From contig JACCYK010000339.1 in NCBI GenBank assembly GCA_013696525.1, forward strand, positions 1 to 8,960: a stretch of 8,960 nucleotides of DNA, written 5' to 3'. The DNA comes from Chloroflexia bacterium (GTDB taxonomy: Bacteria; Chloroflexota; Chloroflexia; Thermomicrobiales; UBA6265). The notes under the pieces were generated by a model. It saw only the letters and a list, made by a program, of their open reading frames with translations. It was not told the origin of the DNA and did no database searches. The position numbers and the translations under genes were made by a program. Shown piece after piece: positions 1-5,607 of this stretch (position 1 is the first letter of the stretch; the number at the start of each line of letters is the position of its first letter).

Positions 1-1
1 G

Positions 2-61
2 CCGGTGGAGGGCGTCACCCGCGTGGCGTTGACACCCGACAAGCGCGGCCGCCGATCCTGA
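2..61 (+). CDS. Possible C-terminal end of an upstream gene (partial)
   Basis: The reading frame starting at base 2 is open from the window edge to a TGA at 59-61 and reads PVEGVTRVALTPDKRGRRS. The other two frames read poorly: one stops early and the other runs into rplY out of frame. The stop lies 33 nt before the rplY start, so the two genes could be co-transcribed. Nineteen residues are too few to name a family, and I do not recognise it. Confidence 0.35.
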   Translation, partial: PVEGVTRVALTPDKRGRRS

Positions 62-94
62 ACCATTTGCTTCATTGGAGGACGTCTTTCCCGC

Positions 95-739
95 ATGAGC
101 GAGCTAACCCTGAATGCTGAAGTGCGAACCGTGCTGGGAAAGAAGGTGGCTCAGCTCCGCCGCAACGGCCTGATCCCGGGCGTCGTCTATGGCCCGGTGG
201 TGCCGGAGACCGTGCAGGTCAGCGTCAACCGCCGTGAGTTTGATCGATTTTATCGGGCTCATGGTCACTCGACGTTGTTCACCTTGACCTGGACCGGGGG
301 GACGCGGCCGGTCTTTATTCGGGAAGTGCAAGAAGATCCGGTCCGGCGCGAACCCCTACATATCGACTTCTTCGCGCCTAACATGCTGCAGACGCTGCGC
401 ACCATGGTGCAGGTCGTCTTCCATTCACCGGCGGAGCATATCGAAGGGGTGCTGACCGAGCTGCGGACCGAGGTCGAGGTCGAAGCGTTGCCGGCGAATG
501 TGCCGCACCAGATCGACGTCGACATTTCGAGCCTGGCCGCCGCCGGCGATGCCGTCCACGTCAGTGACCTCTCGGTACCGGACGGCGTCACGATCGTGAC
601 CGGCGAAGATGAGATCCTGGCGCATGTGACCGCCGCCCGGGTCGAGGAAGAGCCGGAAGAGACCGAAGCGGAGGCCGCCGACGCCGACGCCGAAGAGGGG
701 ACCGAAGCATCAGCCGGGGACGAAACGGAGAACGAGTAG
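95..739 (+). CDS. rplY: 50S ribosomal protein L25 (CTC/TL5 type)
   Basis: This is a 5S rRNA-binding protein of the large ribosomal subunit, in the long two-domain form called L25/general stress protein CTC. Residues 3-92 form the L25 RNA-binding domain, with the family signatures GKKVAQLRRNGLIPGVVYG near residues 15-33 and EPLHIDFF at 86-93. Residues about 98-182 form the second beta-rich TL5/CTC domain. Residues 184-214 are a Glu/Asp-rich tail, common in bacterial members. The length of 214 aa is normal. The ATG is preceded by GGAGG at 77-81, with a rather long 13-nt spacer; no better start lies nearby. The gene is followed by a strong terminator, so it is probably the last gene of its transcript. 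The family assignment is secure. Confidence 0.96.
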   Translation: MSELTLNAEVRTVLGKKVAQLRRNGLIPGVVYGPVVPETVQVSVNRREFDRFYRAHGHSTLFTLTWTGGTRPVFIREVQEDPVRREPLHIDFFAPNMLQTLRTMVQVVFHSPAEHIEGVLTELRTEVEVEALPANVPHQIDVDISSLAAAGDAVHVSDLSVPDGVTIVTGEDEILAHVTAARVEEEPEETEAEAADADAEEGTEASAGDETENE

Positions 740-771
740 CGGCGATCGTTCGCCCACCGAACGTCAATCTA

Positions 772-805
772 CAAACGCCCGGCCAAGCGGCCGGGCGTTT
801 GCTTT
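772..805 (+). terminator. Intrinsic terminator of rplY
   Basis: A perfect 13-bp inverted repeat (772-784 with 789-801) encloses an AAGC loop. The 3' arm ends in GTTTG and is followed by CTTTGG. It starts 32 nt after the rplY stop. The U-tract is short and partly inside the stem, but the stem is long and GC-rich. The 5' side carries AAA, so weak activity on the minus strand is possible. Confidence 0.85.
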
Positions 806-887
806 GGTTCCCGCGCCGCGGGCTGCAAACATGCCCTCTACGAAGGTCGCGTGAAACGTGTGGGAATCGTAGCGTCGCGTCGGCGAG

Positions 888-908
888 GCGCTGGAATGAA
901 TTCCGCGC
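888..908. repeat. Interrupted palindrome in the convergent gap
   Basis: GCGC (888-891), a bulged T, GGAAT (893-897), GA, ATTCC (900-904) and GCGC (905-908) can form a 9-bp stem. In RNA the innermost pair would open to give a UGAA tetraloop. It could equally be a protein-binding palindrome. It has no U-tract, so it is not a classic terminator. The stretch 806-880 between the rplY terminator and this element shows nothing I can name. Confidence 0.4.
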
Positions 909-960
909 TGAACACCACGAAGTCCTTTCAGGATTAAGAAAACGATGTCTAAGAATCGAT

Positions 961-989
961 ATTAAATAGTAGATTCAGCGTGTTATCCT
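961..989 (+). promoter_or_regulatory. Candidate extended -10 promoter in an AT-rich island
   Basis: Bases 931-990 are only about one-third G+C, in sharp contrast to the surrounding DNA. The island ends in TGTTATCCT (981-989), which matches the extended -10 pattern TGnTATnnT. A poor -35 (TTAAAT, 962-967) lies 16 nt upstream. This would start a transcript near 996, at the edge of the structured region. Similar extended -10 strings (TGCTATCAT, TGCTACCAT) precede two other transcription units in this window, which supports the reading. There is no experimental evidence. Confidence 0.4.
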
Positions 990-995
990 CTCCTA

Positions 996-1155
996 CGGAG
1001 GACAATTCGTGATCGGTCCTCAAAGGACTTCGTGTGCTCAGCGCGGACTTTTAGTCCAGCGCGCCGGCGGTGACCGTATGGGACTGGGGAAGCACTCGTC
1101 CAGTTTCCCCATTAACATTAACGAAAAAAAGCCGGTCCTTCAGGACCGGCTTTTT
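996..1155 (+). ncRNA. Candidate structured small RNA (about 160 nt)
   Basis: Between the promoter candidate and the terminator the plus strand is dense in self-complementary segments. GAGGAC (998-1003) can pair with GTCCTC (1016-1021). The same GTCCT can instead pair with AGGAC (1024-1028). A strong hairpin lies at 1041-1062: GCGCGGACT, a UUU loop, then AGTCC, a bulged A and GCGC. TGGGGAA (1085-1091) pairs with TTCCCCA (1105-1111). ACGG (995-998) can close the first two hairpins by pairing with CCGT (1074-1077). The unit ends in an intrinsic terminator. It matches no riboswitch, 6S, SRP, tmRNA or RNase P core that I can recall. A GGAGG/GTG start at 997-1011 opens a 58-codon frame that runs through the terminator to 1185; I regard that as less likely than RNA function, but a regulatory leader peptide is possible. 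Confidence 0.4.
1124..1155. terminator. Bidirectional intrinsic terminator
   Basis: Seven A (1124-1130), a 9-bp GC-rich stem (1131-1139 with 1142-1150) and five T (1151-1155) make a hairpin with a U-tract on either strand. On the plus strand it would end the candidate small RNA. On the minus strand it would end transcripts coming from the mini-ORF and from the LysM/nitrilase operon upstream of it. In practice the loop is probably UUCA. Confidence 0.87.
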
Positions 1156-1181
1156 GGCTTGGGCGTCGCGGCCGCGTGCGC

Positions 1182-1232
1182 TTAGACGCGCACTACCTCG
1201 CCCGCGACGCCCATCGTACCGTGACTACTCAT
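1182..1232 (-). CDS. 16-codon mini-ORF with a perfect Shine-Dalgarno
   Basis: On the minus strand an ATG at 1232 opens a frame encoding MSSHGTMGVAGEVVRV, ending in TAA at 1184-1182. It sits 8 nt behind GGAGG, within a 12-base match to the 16S rRNA tail. About 26 nt after the stop the bidirectional terminator begins, so the unit is ribosome site, short peptide, terminator. No gene follows on that strand, so it is not an ordinary attenuator leader. It lies about 160 nt downstream of the LysM lipoprotein gene and could be read on that transcript or from its own promoter. It may be a true micropeptide, a regulatory peptide or a chance frame. I recognise no family. Confidence 0.35.
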   Translation of the reverse strand: MSSHGTMGVAGEVVRV

Positions 1233-1236
1233 GGGC

Positions 1237-1248
1237 ATCACCTCCTTT
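1237..1248 (-). promoter_or_regulatory. Perfect-consensus ribosome binding site
   Basis: The minus strand reads AAAGGAGGTGAT, complementary over all 12 bases to the usual bacterial 16S rRNA 3' end. Other genes in the window use weaker sites of 4-6 bases. The spacing of 8 nt from GGAGG to the ATG at 1232 is optimal. The plus-strand complement resembles the 16S 3' tail, but its flanks do not match 16S, so it is not an rRNA fragment. Confidence 0.5.
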
Positions 1249-1393
1249 ACCCTGCTCGGTGTAAATAAGGAGTGTCTTGGCCGGCTGGGATATGCCCGCG
1301 CTCGACCGTGGACTCAGCCTATCATGTTCCGCCGAGAGGCGTCAAGCCATTGCCAACGAGTTCGAACAATCGTGCCGAATGGGGCGGTTGTCG

Positions 1394-1711
1394 CTACGGC
1401 TCGGGCGGCGGAATCACCAGCTCCTGTCCAATCATGATCCGATCGGGATCGCTGAGGTCGTTGGCCGCCAGGAGCGCCGGCTCGGTTACATCGAACCGGG
1501 CGGCGATGGTTGAAAGGGTGTCCCCCTCGCGCACAACGTACCGCTGCTCGACCGTCCGTGGCCCGGCCGGGGCCGCCGGCACGCCCGGCGTCGCGGTCAC
1601 GATGACGAGCACCGGCGCCGTTGGCGCCACGCTGGCCGGGGACTCGCCCACCGTACACCCGGTCCCCAGGAGGACGAGCCCGACGATCGACAACGAGAGA
1701 TGCGCCCGCAC
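1394..1711 (-). CDS. Small LysM-domain lipoprotein
   Basis: This is a predicted 105-aa exported lipoprotein with one peptidoglycan-binding LysM domain. Residues 1-19 look like a lipoprotein signal: an Arg at residue 2, a hydrophobic core (LSLSIVGLVLLG) and a candidate lipobox ending at Cys19. The -3 residue is Gly, which is unusual and lowers certainty. Residues 20-53 are a Pro/Ala/Val-rich linker. Residues 57-101 carry the LysM hallmarks YVVREGDTLSTIA, LLAAND, and IMIGQELVIPP. I chose the GTG at 1711 because it gives a compact signal peptide, has GAGG 8 nt upstream, and lies 13 nt after the nitrilase stop. An ATG at 1771 would overlap the nitrilase and add an odd polar N-terminus. It is co-transcribed with the nitrilase. 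It probably anchors to or senses the cell wall; no catalytic domain is present. Confidence 0.85.
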   Translation of the reverse strand: MRAHLSLSIVGLVLLGTGCTVGESPASVAPTAPVLVIVTATPGVPAAPAGPRTVEQRYVVREGDTLSTIAARFDVTEPALLAANDLSDPDRIMIGQELVIPPPEP

Positions 1712-1724
1712 CGGCGATGCCTCG

Positions 1725-2639
1725 CTAGCCCACGGCCAACCGGCTCCCGGCCCGGACGGCGGCAGGCTCATCCTCCGGCCAGTGGTACGCCGCCGGCTGG
1801 CGGTTGGCCAGGGACGGTACCTGGCGGCGGACCTGGGCCAGGCGTTGCTGATCGAGGTCGGCCACGACCACGGTCTCCGCGTCGGTCGCGGTAGCAAGCA
1901 CCGTCCCCCACGGGTCAACGATCAGGGAGCGGCCGTACGACCACTTACCAGGCAAATATTGGCCGAACTGGGCGGGGGCGACCATAAAGACGCCATTCTC
2001 GATGGCGCGGGCCCGGAGTAAGACCTCCCAGTGGTCCTTGCCGGTGGTCATCGTGAAAGCGGCGGGAAGGATGATGAGCTCGGCCCCGTTCAAGGCCAGG
2101 ATCCGAAACAGCTCGGGAAAGCGGAGGTCGTAGCAAATCGCGAGCCCGACCCGCATCCCCTCGATCTCGACCGTCACCGCCTCATCACCGGGCGAAATCG
2201 TCGCCGATTCCTGGTAGGCGGCGACCCCGTCCAGGACCACGTCGAACATGTGGATCTTTCGATATGTTGCGATGATGTCGCCGTCGGGGGCGATGACGAC
2301 GGTGGTGTTGAAGAGGCGGGGGTCGCCCGGCTCGCGTTCGATGATGCTGCCGCCGTGGATGTAGATGCCATGGCGACGGGCCCGCTCGGCCAGGCGATCG
2401 ACCGTCGGCCCAGGGACGGTTTCGGCATTCTCGTGATTTCCCGACTCCGGCCCCAGATAGGTCCACACTTCCGGCAGGGCGACCAGCCGGGCCCCGGCGG
2501 CGGCGGCCTGGTCGATCAGACCCAGGGCGGTCTCGATGTTGGCCGCCTTGTCATCGCGTGAATTCATCTGGATGGCGGCGACTCGCACGGAACGGGACTC
2601 ACCAGCGACCCGTGACGACGGCGTTCCGTTGCTGCTCAT
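1725..2639 (-). CDS. Carbon-nitrogen hydrolase (nitrilase superfamily, Nit1/Nit2-like)
   Basis: This is a 304-aa cytoplasmic amidase of the nitrilase superfamily. The Glu-Lys-Cys catalytic triad is visible: Glu57 in LPEVW, Lys128 in YRKIHMFD, and Cys169 in ICYDLRFPEL. Further conserved blocks are LPAAFT, HWEVLLRARAIEN (203-215), and YGRSLIVDPWG (235-245). The YRKIHMFD and CYDLRFPE motifs place it near the Nit1/Nit2 branch, whose known members hydrolyse deaminated glutathione or omega-amides such as alpha-ketoglutaramate. The substrate here is an inference. The ATG is supported by GGGAG 5 nt upstream. A candidate extended -10 lies about 50 nt upstream of the start, so it may have its own promoter despite following the PrpD gene on the same strand. 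The downstream LysM lipoprotein gene is coupled by a 13-nt gap. Confidence 0.94.
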   Translation of the reverse strand: MSSNGTPSSRVAGESRSVRVAAIQMNSRDDKAANIETALGLIDQAAAAGARLVALPEVWTYLGPESGNHENAETVPGPTVDRLAERARRHGIYIHGGSIIEREPGDPRLFNTTVVIAPDGDIIATYRKIHMFDVVLDGVAAYQESATISPGDEAVTVEIEGMRVGLAICYDLRFPELFRILALNGAELIILPAAFTMTTGKDHWEVLLRARAIENGVFMVAPAQFGQYLPGKWSYGRSLIVDPWGTVLATATDAETVVVADLDQQRLAQVRRQVPSLANRQPAAYHWPEDEPAAVRAGSRLAVG

Positions 2640-2687
2640 GGAAACTCCCTGCCTCTTGATGGTGACAACCTCCGCCTCTTGCCCGGC

Positions 2688-2696
2688 ATGGTAGCA
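2688..2696 (-). promoter_or_regulatory. Candidate extended -10 promoter for the nitrilase-LysM operon
   Basis: On the minus strand TGCTACCAT matches the extended -10 pattern TGnTAnnAT. It would start transcription about 40 nt before the nitrilase ATG. No convincing -35 is seen at 16-18 nt spacing. It lies in the 126-bp gap after the PrpD gene. Confidence 0.35.
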
Positions 2697-2765
2697 CGGA
2701 CCTGGGCAGGACTCAGGGCTGTTGGCACCCGATCCGCGATCCGATGAATCCGGGACCGTCCCGCG

Positions 2766-4097
2766 TTACGAAACATCGCCCGGCGCCGCCAAAAGCGCGC
2801 TCAGTCGTCCGGCGTCGGGCAGCTCCGCACAGTTCCAGACGATTTCGATCAGCTCATCCGCCCGCGTCGCCGGCAGGCTGTCACTTGTCACCCAGCGGAA
2901 CTTCGCGATCAACTCCTCGTCCGTCGGCGGGGCGGCGGCATCCCATGGCGCCTGGCATTCGCCCGAATCGAGCCGGCGGCCATCGACGGTCTCGATCCGC
3001 ACCCGTGCCACACGCTCGGCGGGGAAGCGCGCGCTGAGCGCCGGGTCATCCACGAGCTCGATGCGATCGACGAGTCGCAGGACGTCCGCATCGTGCAATC
3101 CCGCTCCGCTGAGCTGGGTGAGCCCGAGCTGGCCATGGACCAGCCCGGCGGCGACGGGAAATGGCAGGCTGTACTGCGCTTCTTCGGTCGTCAGGGGTCG
3201 CCGGCTGGCCAGGCGTGTCGCCTGATGAAAGGTGATCACCTGGATCCGCTCGATCGCGCTCAGGTCTAGCCCGTGATCGTTCTGCACGGCAATCGCGCCG
3301 GCGATCGCCGGTTGCGCCCAGCGACAGACCGCGAAGGGCTTGAAGAACTGCTCGACGATCCGCCAGCGGGTGCCGAGATCCGCCCAGGTGCCGGCTGGCT
3401 CTGGCATTTCAACCGTCTCCGCCGGGGCGCCGGTGAAGCCGGCTCGGGCCAACAGGGCGGCGCTGACGCCGGTCATCGCCCCCCAGCCGGACCCGTCCTT
3501 GAGCATAGTGGGATGATCGATGCAGCGCATCATCGGCGACCGGGGACCATGGTATTCGGCGATCCCGAGGGCGTGCCGGGTCCGCTCCGGATCGAGGCCC
3601 AGGGTCCGGGCCGCCATGGCCGCGCAACCAAGGGCATTCCAGGCGCCAGAGGTGTGGTAGTCGTGGGCCGTCGCATGCAGGGCAACCCCGGCCCGGAGCG
3701 CCACCTCGTACCCGATCACCAGCGTGGTGAGCAGCTCCTGCCCGGAGGCGGGCGGGTTGTCTTCGATGGTTACGGTCGCCAACGCGGCCGGCACCATGGC
3801 GGCTCCGGCATGGCCTTTGACGGGAAGATAGCCGTCGTGGATGTCGAGCGAGTCGACGGTCATGCCATTAGCCAGCGCCGCCCCCGGAGGTGAGACCGGG
3901 CGGCCGTCGAGCCAAAGGGTTGCCCCCCGGCCGCCATGGGTCGTTGCCGCGAAGTCGTTGACGATCCGCGACAGCTCGGTCCGGCGGCCGCCGATCCCGG
4001 CCCCGAGCGTGTCGAGGAGGCAGCGCCGGGCCTGATGGCGTACCCGCTCGGGCAGGTCATGCCAGCGCGTCTGGTGAATGAACTCGATGGTTCCCAT
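2766..4097 (-). CDS. MmgE/PrpD family protein (2-methylcitrate dehydratase-like)
   Basis: This is a 443-aa protein of the MmgE/PrpD superfamily, which includes 2-methylcitrate dehydratase and cis-aconitate decarboxylase. Family blocks are LLDTLGAGIGG (27-37), DSLDIHDGYLPVKGHAG (82-98), IGYEVALRAG (128-137), YHTSGAWNALGCAA (147-160), and GIAEYHGPRS followed by MLKDGSGWGAMTG (198-210). KPFAVCRWAQPAI (253-265) and YSLPFPVAAGL (309-319) complete the set. The length is typical for the family. I start at the ATG at 4097 because ACGGAGG lies 10 nt upstream and the protein then begins at the conserved region; a start at 4205 would add 36 poorly conserved residues. No prpB or prpC is nearby, so a methylcitrate-cycle role is not supported by context. 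Family members without that context act on various hydroxy or unsaturated acids. Confidence 0.93.
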   Translation of the reverse strand: MGTIEFIHQTRWHDLPERVRHQARRCLLDTLGAGIGGRRTELSRIVNDFAATTHGGRGATLWLDGRPVSPPGAALANGMTVDSLDIHDGYLPVKGHAGAAMVPAALATVTIEDNPPASGQELLTTLVIGYEVALRAGVALHATAHDYHTSGAWNALGCAAMAARTLGLDPERTRHALGIAEYHGPRSPMMRCIDHPTMLKDGSGWGAMTGVSAALLARAGFTGAPAETVEMPEPAGTWADLGTRWRIVEQFFKPFAVCRWAQPAIAGAIAVQNDHGLDLSAIERIQVITFHQATRLASRRPLTTEEAQYSLPFPVAAGLVHGQLGLTQLSGAGLHDADVLRLVDRIELVDDPALSARFPAERVARVRIETVDGRRLDSGECQAPWDAAAPPTDEELIAKFRWVTSDSLPATRADELIEIVWNCAELPDAGRLSALLAAPGDVS

Positions 4098-4490
4098 GTG
4101 CCTGTTGCCTCCGTCGAACGACTGTATGGGGTGTGCGCTCAGGGTAGCCAGTTTGGGTTGCCGCGAGACTTGCCTCAACTCGCCCGCCACCGCGGCGAGG
4201 CGCAACTAACCGACATGCTACCGTGTTTCCGAACGCGATCGGCCCGTATGCATCGAGATGAGAGCCGGCGGGGCGATGGTGGCCGCTGGTACAGGGTTCC
4301 TCGATTCGGCTGCTCCCGGTCACCGGCCAAACGCTCCGGCTGCCTTCGGCGGCGGACTTGGGTATGCTAGGCAGTGGACATCGGTGGTGGAGCGGGCACC
4401 GTGTCGCCATTTCGTCCACCTCGACCAGAGCGGACGACTCGACGGGTGCTGGTGCCCGGCGCCTGCCATTGAAGTCAGGAGGGAGCGGAC
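4098..4490. other. Divergent intergenic region without a convincing gene
   Basis: This 393-bp stretch separates the divergent PrpD and aldolase genes and must hold both sets of start signals. Longer frames here have poor residue composition and no ribosome site. Weak -10-like strings occur on the plus strand at TGCTACCGT (4216-4224) and GGTATGCT (about 4361-4368), but neither has a -35, so I do not assign a promoter. The only firm signals are the two ribosome sites: AGGAGG at 4477-4482 for the aldolase, and ACGGAGG on the minus strand just upstream of the PrpD ATG. Confidence 0.5.
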
Positions 4491-5603
4491 GTGGCGAGCA
4501 CGCTGATTAGCCCGAAGGCGGGACCAATACCCGGTACGCTGCTCGCCTGGTTCACGGATGGGCTGCGGGCGACGATGCGCGGCGCGGGCCATCAGCTGGC
4601 GGACGATGCCATGCCGGCTCGAGATGCCGCTGGCGTCGCGCTGCATCCGGTCGACGTGGCGGCGCCGCATAGCTACCGGCGGCGGTCTCGTGCCGTGTTC
4701 GTGGTTGGCATCGGCGAGGTGGAGCGCGCCCCGGATGATCTCCTGCGGACCGGCTACCCGCTCCTGTTGCGCACCCTCGGCAACATCTTTGTCCTGGTCG
4801 CCCATCAAGACGCCGGCGGCGCCGGCCCAATTGCCTCCTTCTTCACGCTGGAGCAGGGCACCTACTCCATTCAGCATCGTGGCGACGATGCCGCGTTCTT
4901 CGCGGCGGTGGTCGCCCGCTTGGCGCCGCTGGCGACGTCGCGCCTAGTGATCGACAACGACTTTCACCACGATCTGCCGGAATCTCTCTGGCATGGCGAC
5001 GAGCATTCGGCGGCGCTAACCCGAGCTGGGCAGAAACTGGACGAGCTGGACTTGCTGCCAGCGCCGTTTCCGCTGGAAGACTTCCTGTCGCCACGCGACT
5101 TTCGCCATGTCCGGCAACTCTTCAACATCGGCGGTCTCAGCTACGGCAACCTCAGCCAGCGACGCAATGCGAGCACCTTCTGGATGAGCGCCAGCGGGGT
5201 CGACAAGAGCAAGCTGCGCCAGATTGGCCGAGACATCCTGCTCGTGACCGGGTTCGATGCCGGGCGCGGTGCCATCCAACTGAGCGTGCCGCCGGCGATC
5301 CGGCCGCGCCGGGTCTCGGTCGATGCCATCGAACACATCATGATCTATCGCGAGCATCCGGCGGTGGGCGCCATCCTCCACATCCACGCCTGGATGGACG
5401 GCATTCCTTCGACCGCGGTGAACTACCCGTGCGGCACCGAAGAGCTGGCGGTGGCGGTGGCTGAGCTGGTGCGCCAGGCGCCGGACCCGGCGCACGCGGT
5501 CGTGGGCCTGAAGAATCATGGCCTGACGATTACCGGTGAGAGCCTGGATGAGATTTTCCTGAGGACGGAAGGGAAGATTTTGCGCCAGGTGCCGATGACG
5601 TAG
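4491..5603 (+). CDS. Class II aldolase/adducin-type protein with long N-terminal extension
   Basis: This is a 370-aa protein. The C-terminal half (about 200-365) is a class II aldolase/adducin fold, a zinc-dependent domain of sugar-phosphate aldolases and epimerases. The visible motifs are GGLSYGNLSQR (214-224), MSASGVDKSKL (232-242), IYREHPAVGAILHIHAW (285-301) with zinc-ligand candidates His297 and His299, and GLKNHGLTITG (339-349) with His343 as the third. The acidic residue usually placed about 20 residues before the HxH seems to be Asp278 rather than Glu, although Glu281 is close, so true aldolase chemistry is uncertain. Residues 1-195 are an extension I do not recognise; it includes HPVDVAAPHSYRRRSRAVF and a Phe/Asp/His-rich segment, DNDFHHDLPESLWHGDEH. 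The start is GTG with AGGAGG 8 nt upstream. The gene is divergent from the PrpD gene and convergent with the LLM oxidoreductase. Confidence 0.85.
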   Translation: MASTLISPKAGPIPGTLLAWFTDGLRATMRGAGHQLADDAMPARDAAGVALHPVDVAAPHSYRRRSRAVFVVGIGEVERAPDDLLRTGYPLLLRTLGNIFVLVAHQDAGGAGPIASFFTLEQGTYSIQHRGDDAAFFAAVVARLAPLATSRLVIDNDFHHDLPESLWHGDEHSAALTRAGQKLDELDLLPAPFPLEDFLSPRDFRHVRQLFNIGGLSYGNLSQRRNASTFWMSASGVDKSKLRQIGRDILLVTGFDAGRGAIQLSVPPAIRPRRVSVDAIEHIMIYREHPAVGAILHIHAWMDGIPSTAVNYPCGTEELAVAVAELVRQAPDPAHAVVGLKNHGLTITGESLDEIFLRTEGKILRQVPMT

Positions 5604-5607
5604 CGGC

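Noticed and set aside
1009..1185. 58-codon plus-strand frame with GGAGG 7 nt before a GTG start
   Set aside because: It reads straight through a strong intrinsic terminator and its product resembles no family, so I kept it as a possible leader frame in the findings rather than a called gene.
1231..1250. CATCACCTCC-TTT string resembling the 16S rRNA 3' end
   Set aside because: Only the anti-Shine-Dalgarno core matches; no flanking 16S helix sequence is present. It reads better as a ribosome site on the other strand.
1070..1264. 64-codon plus-strand frame over the terminator region
   Set aside because: It crosses the bidirectional terminator, has no ribosome site and no recognisable sequence.
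1272..2021. 249-codon plus-strand frame
   Set aside because: It lies antisense to the LysM lipoprotein and nitrilase genes, has Arg/Pro/Gly-rich shadow composition, and lacks a ribosome site.
2751..2763. Small hairpin CGGGA-CCG-TCCCG just after the PrpD stop
   Set aside because: Only five base pairs and no U-tract on either side, so it is too weak to call a terminator.
3273..3893. 206-codon plus-strand frame
   Set aside because: It is fully antisense to the well-supported PrpD-family gene and has low-complexity Gly/Arg/His composition typical of GC-rich shadow frames.
4320..4877. 185-codon minus-strand frame across the divergent gap
   Set aside because: It overlaps the start of the aldolase gene and would remove that gene's good ribosome site; its sequence shows no recognisable domain.
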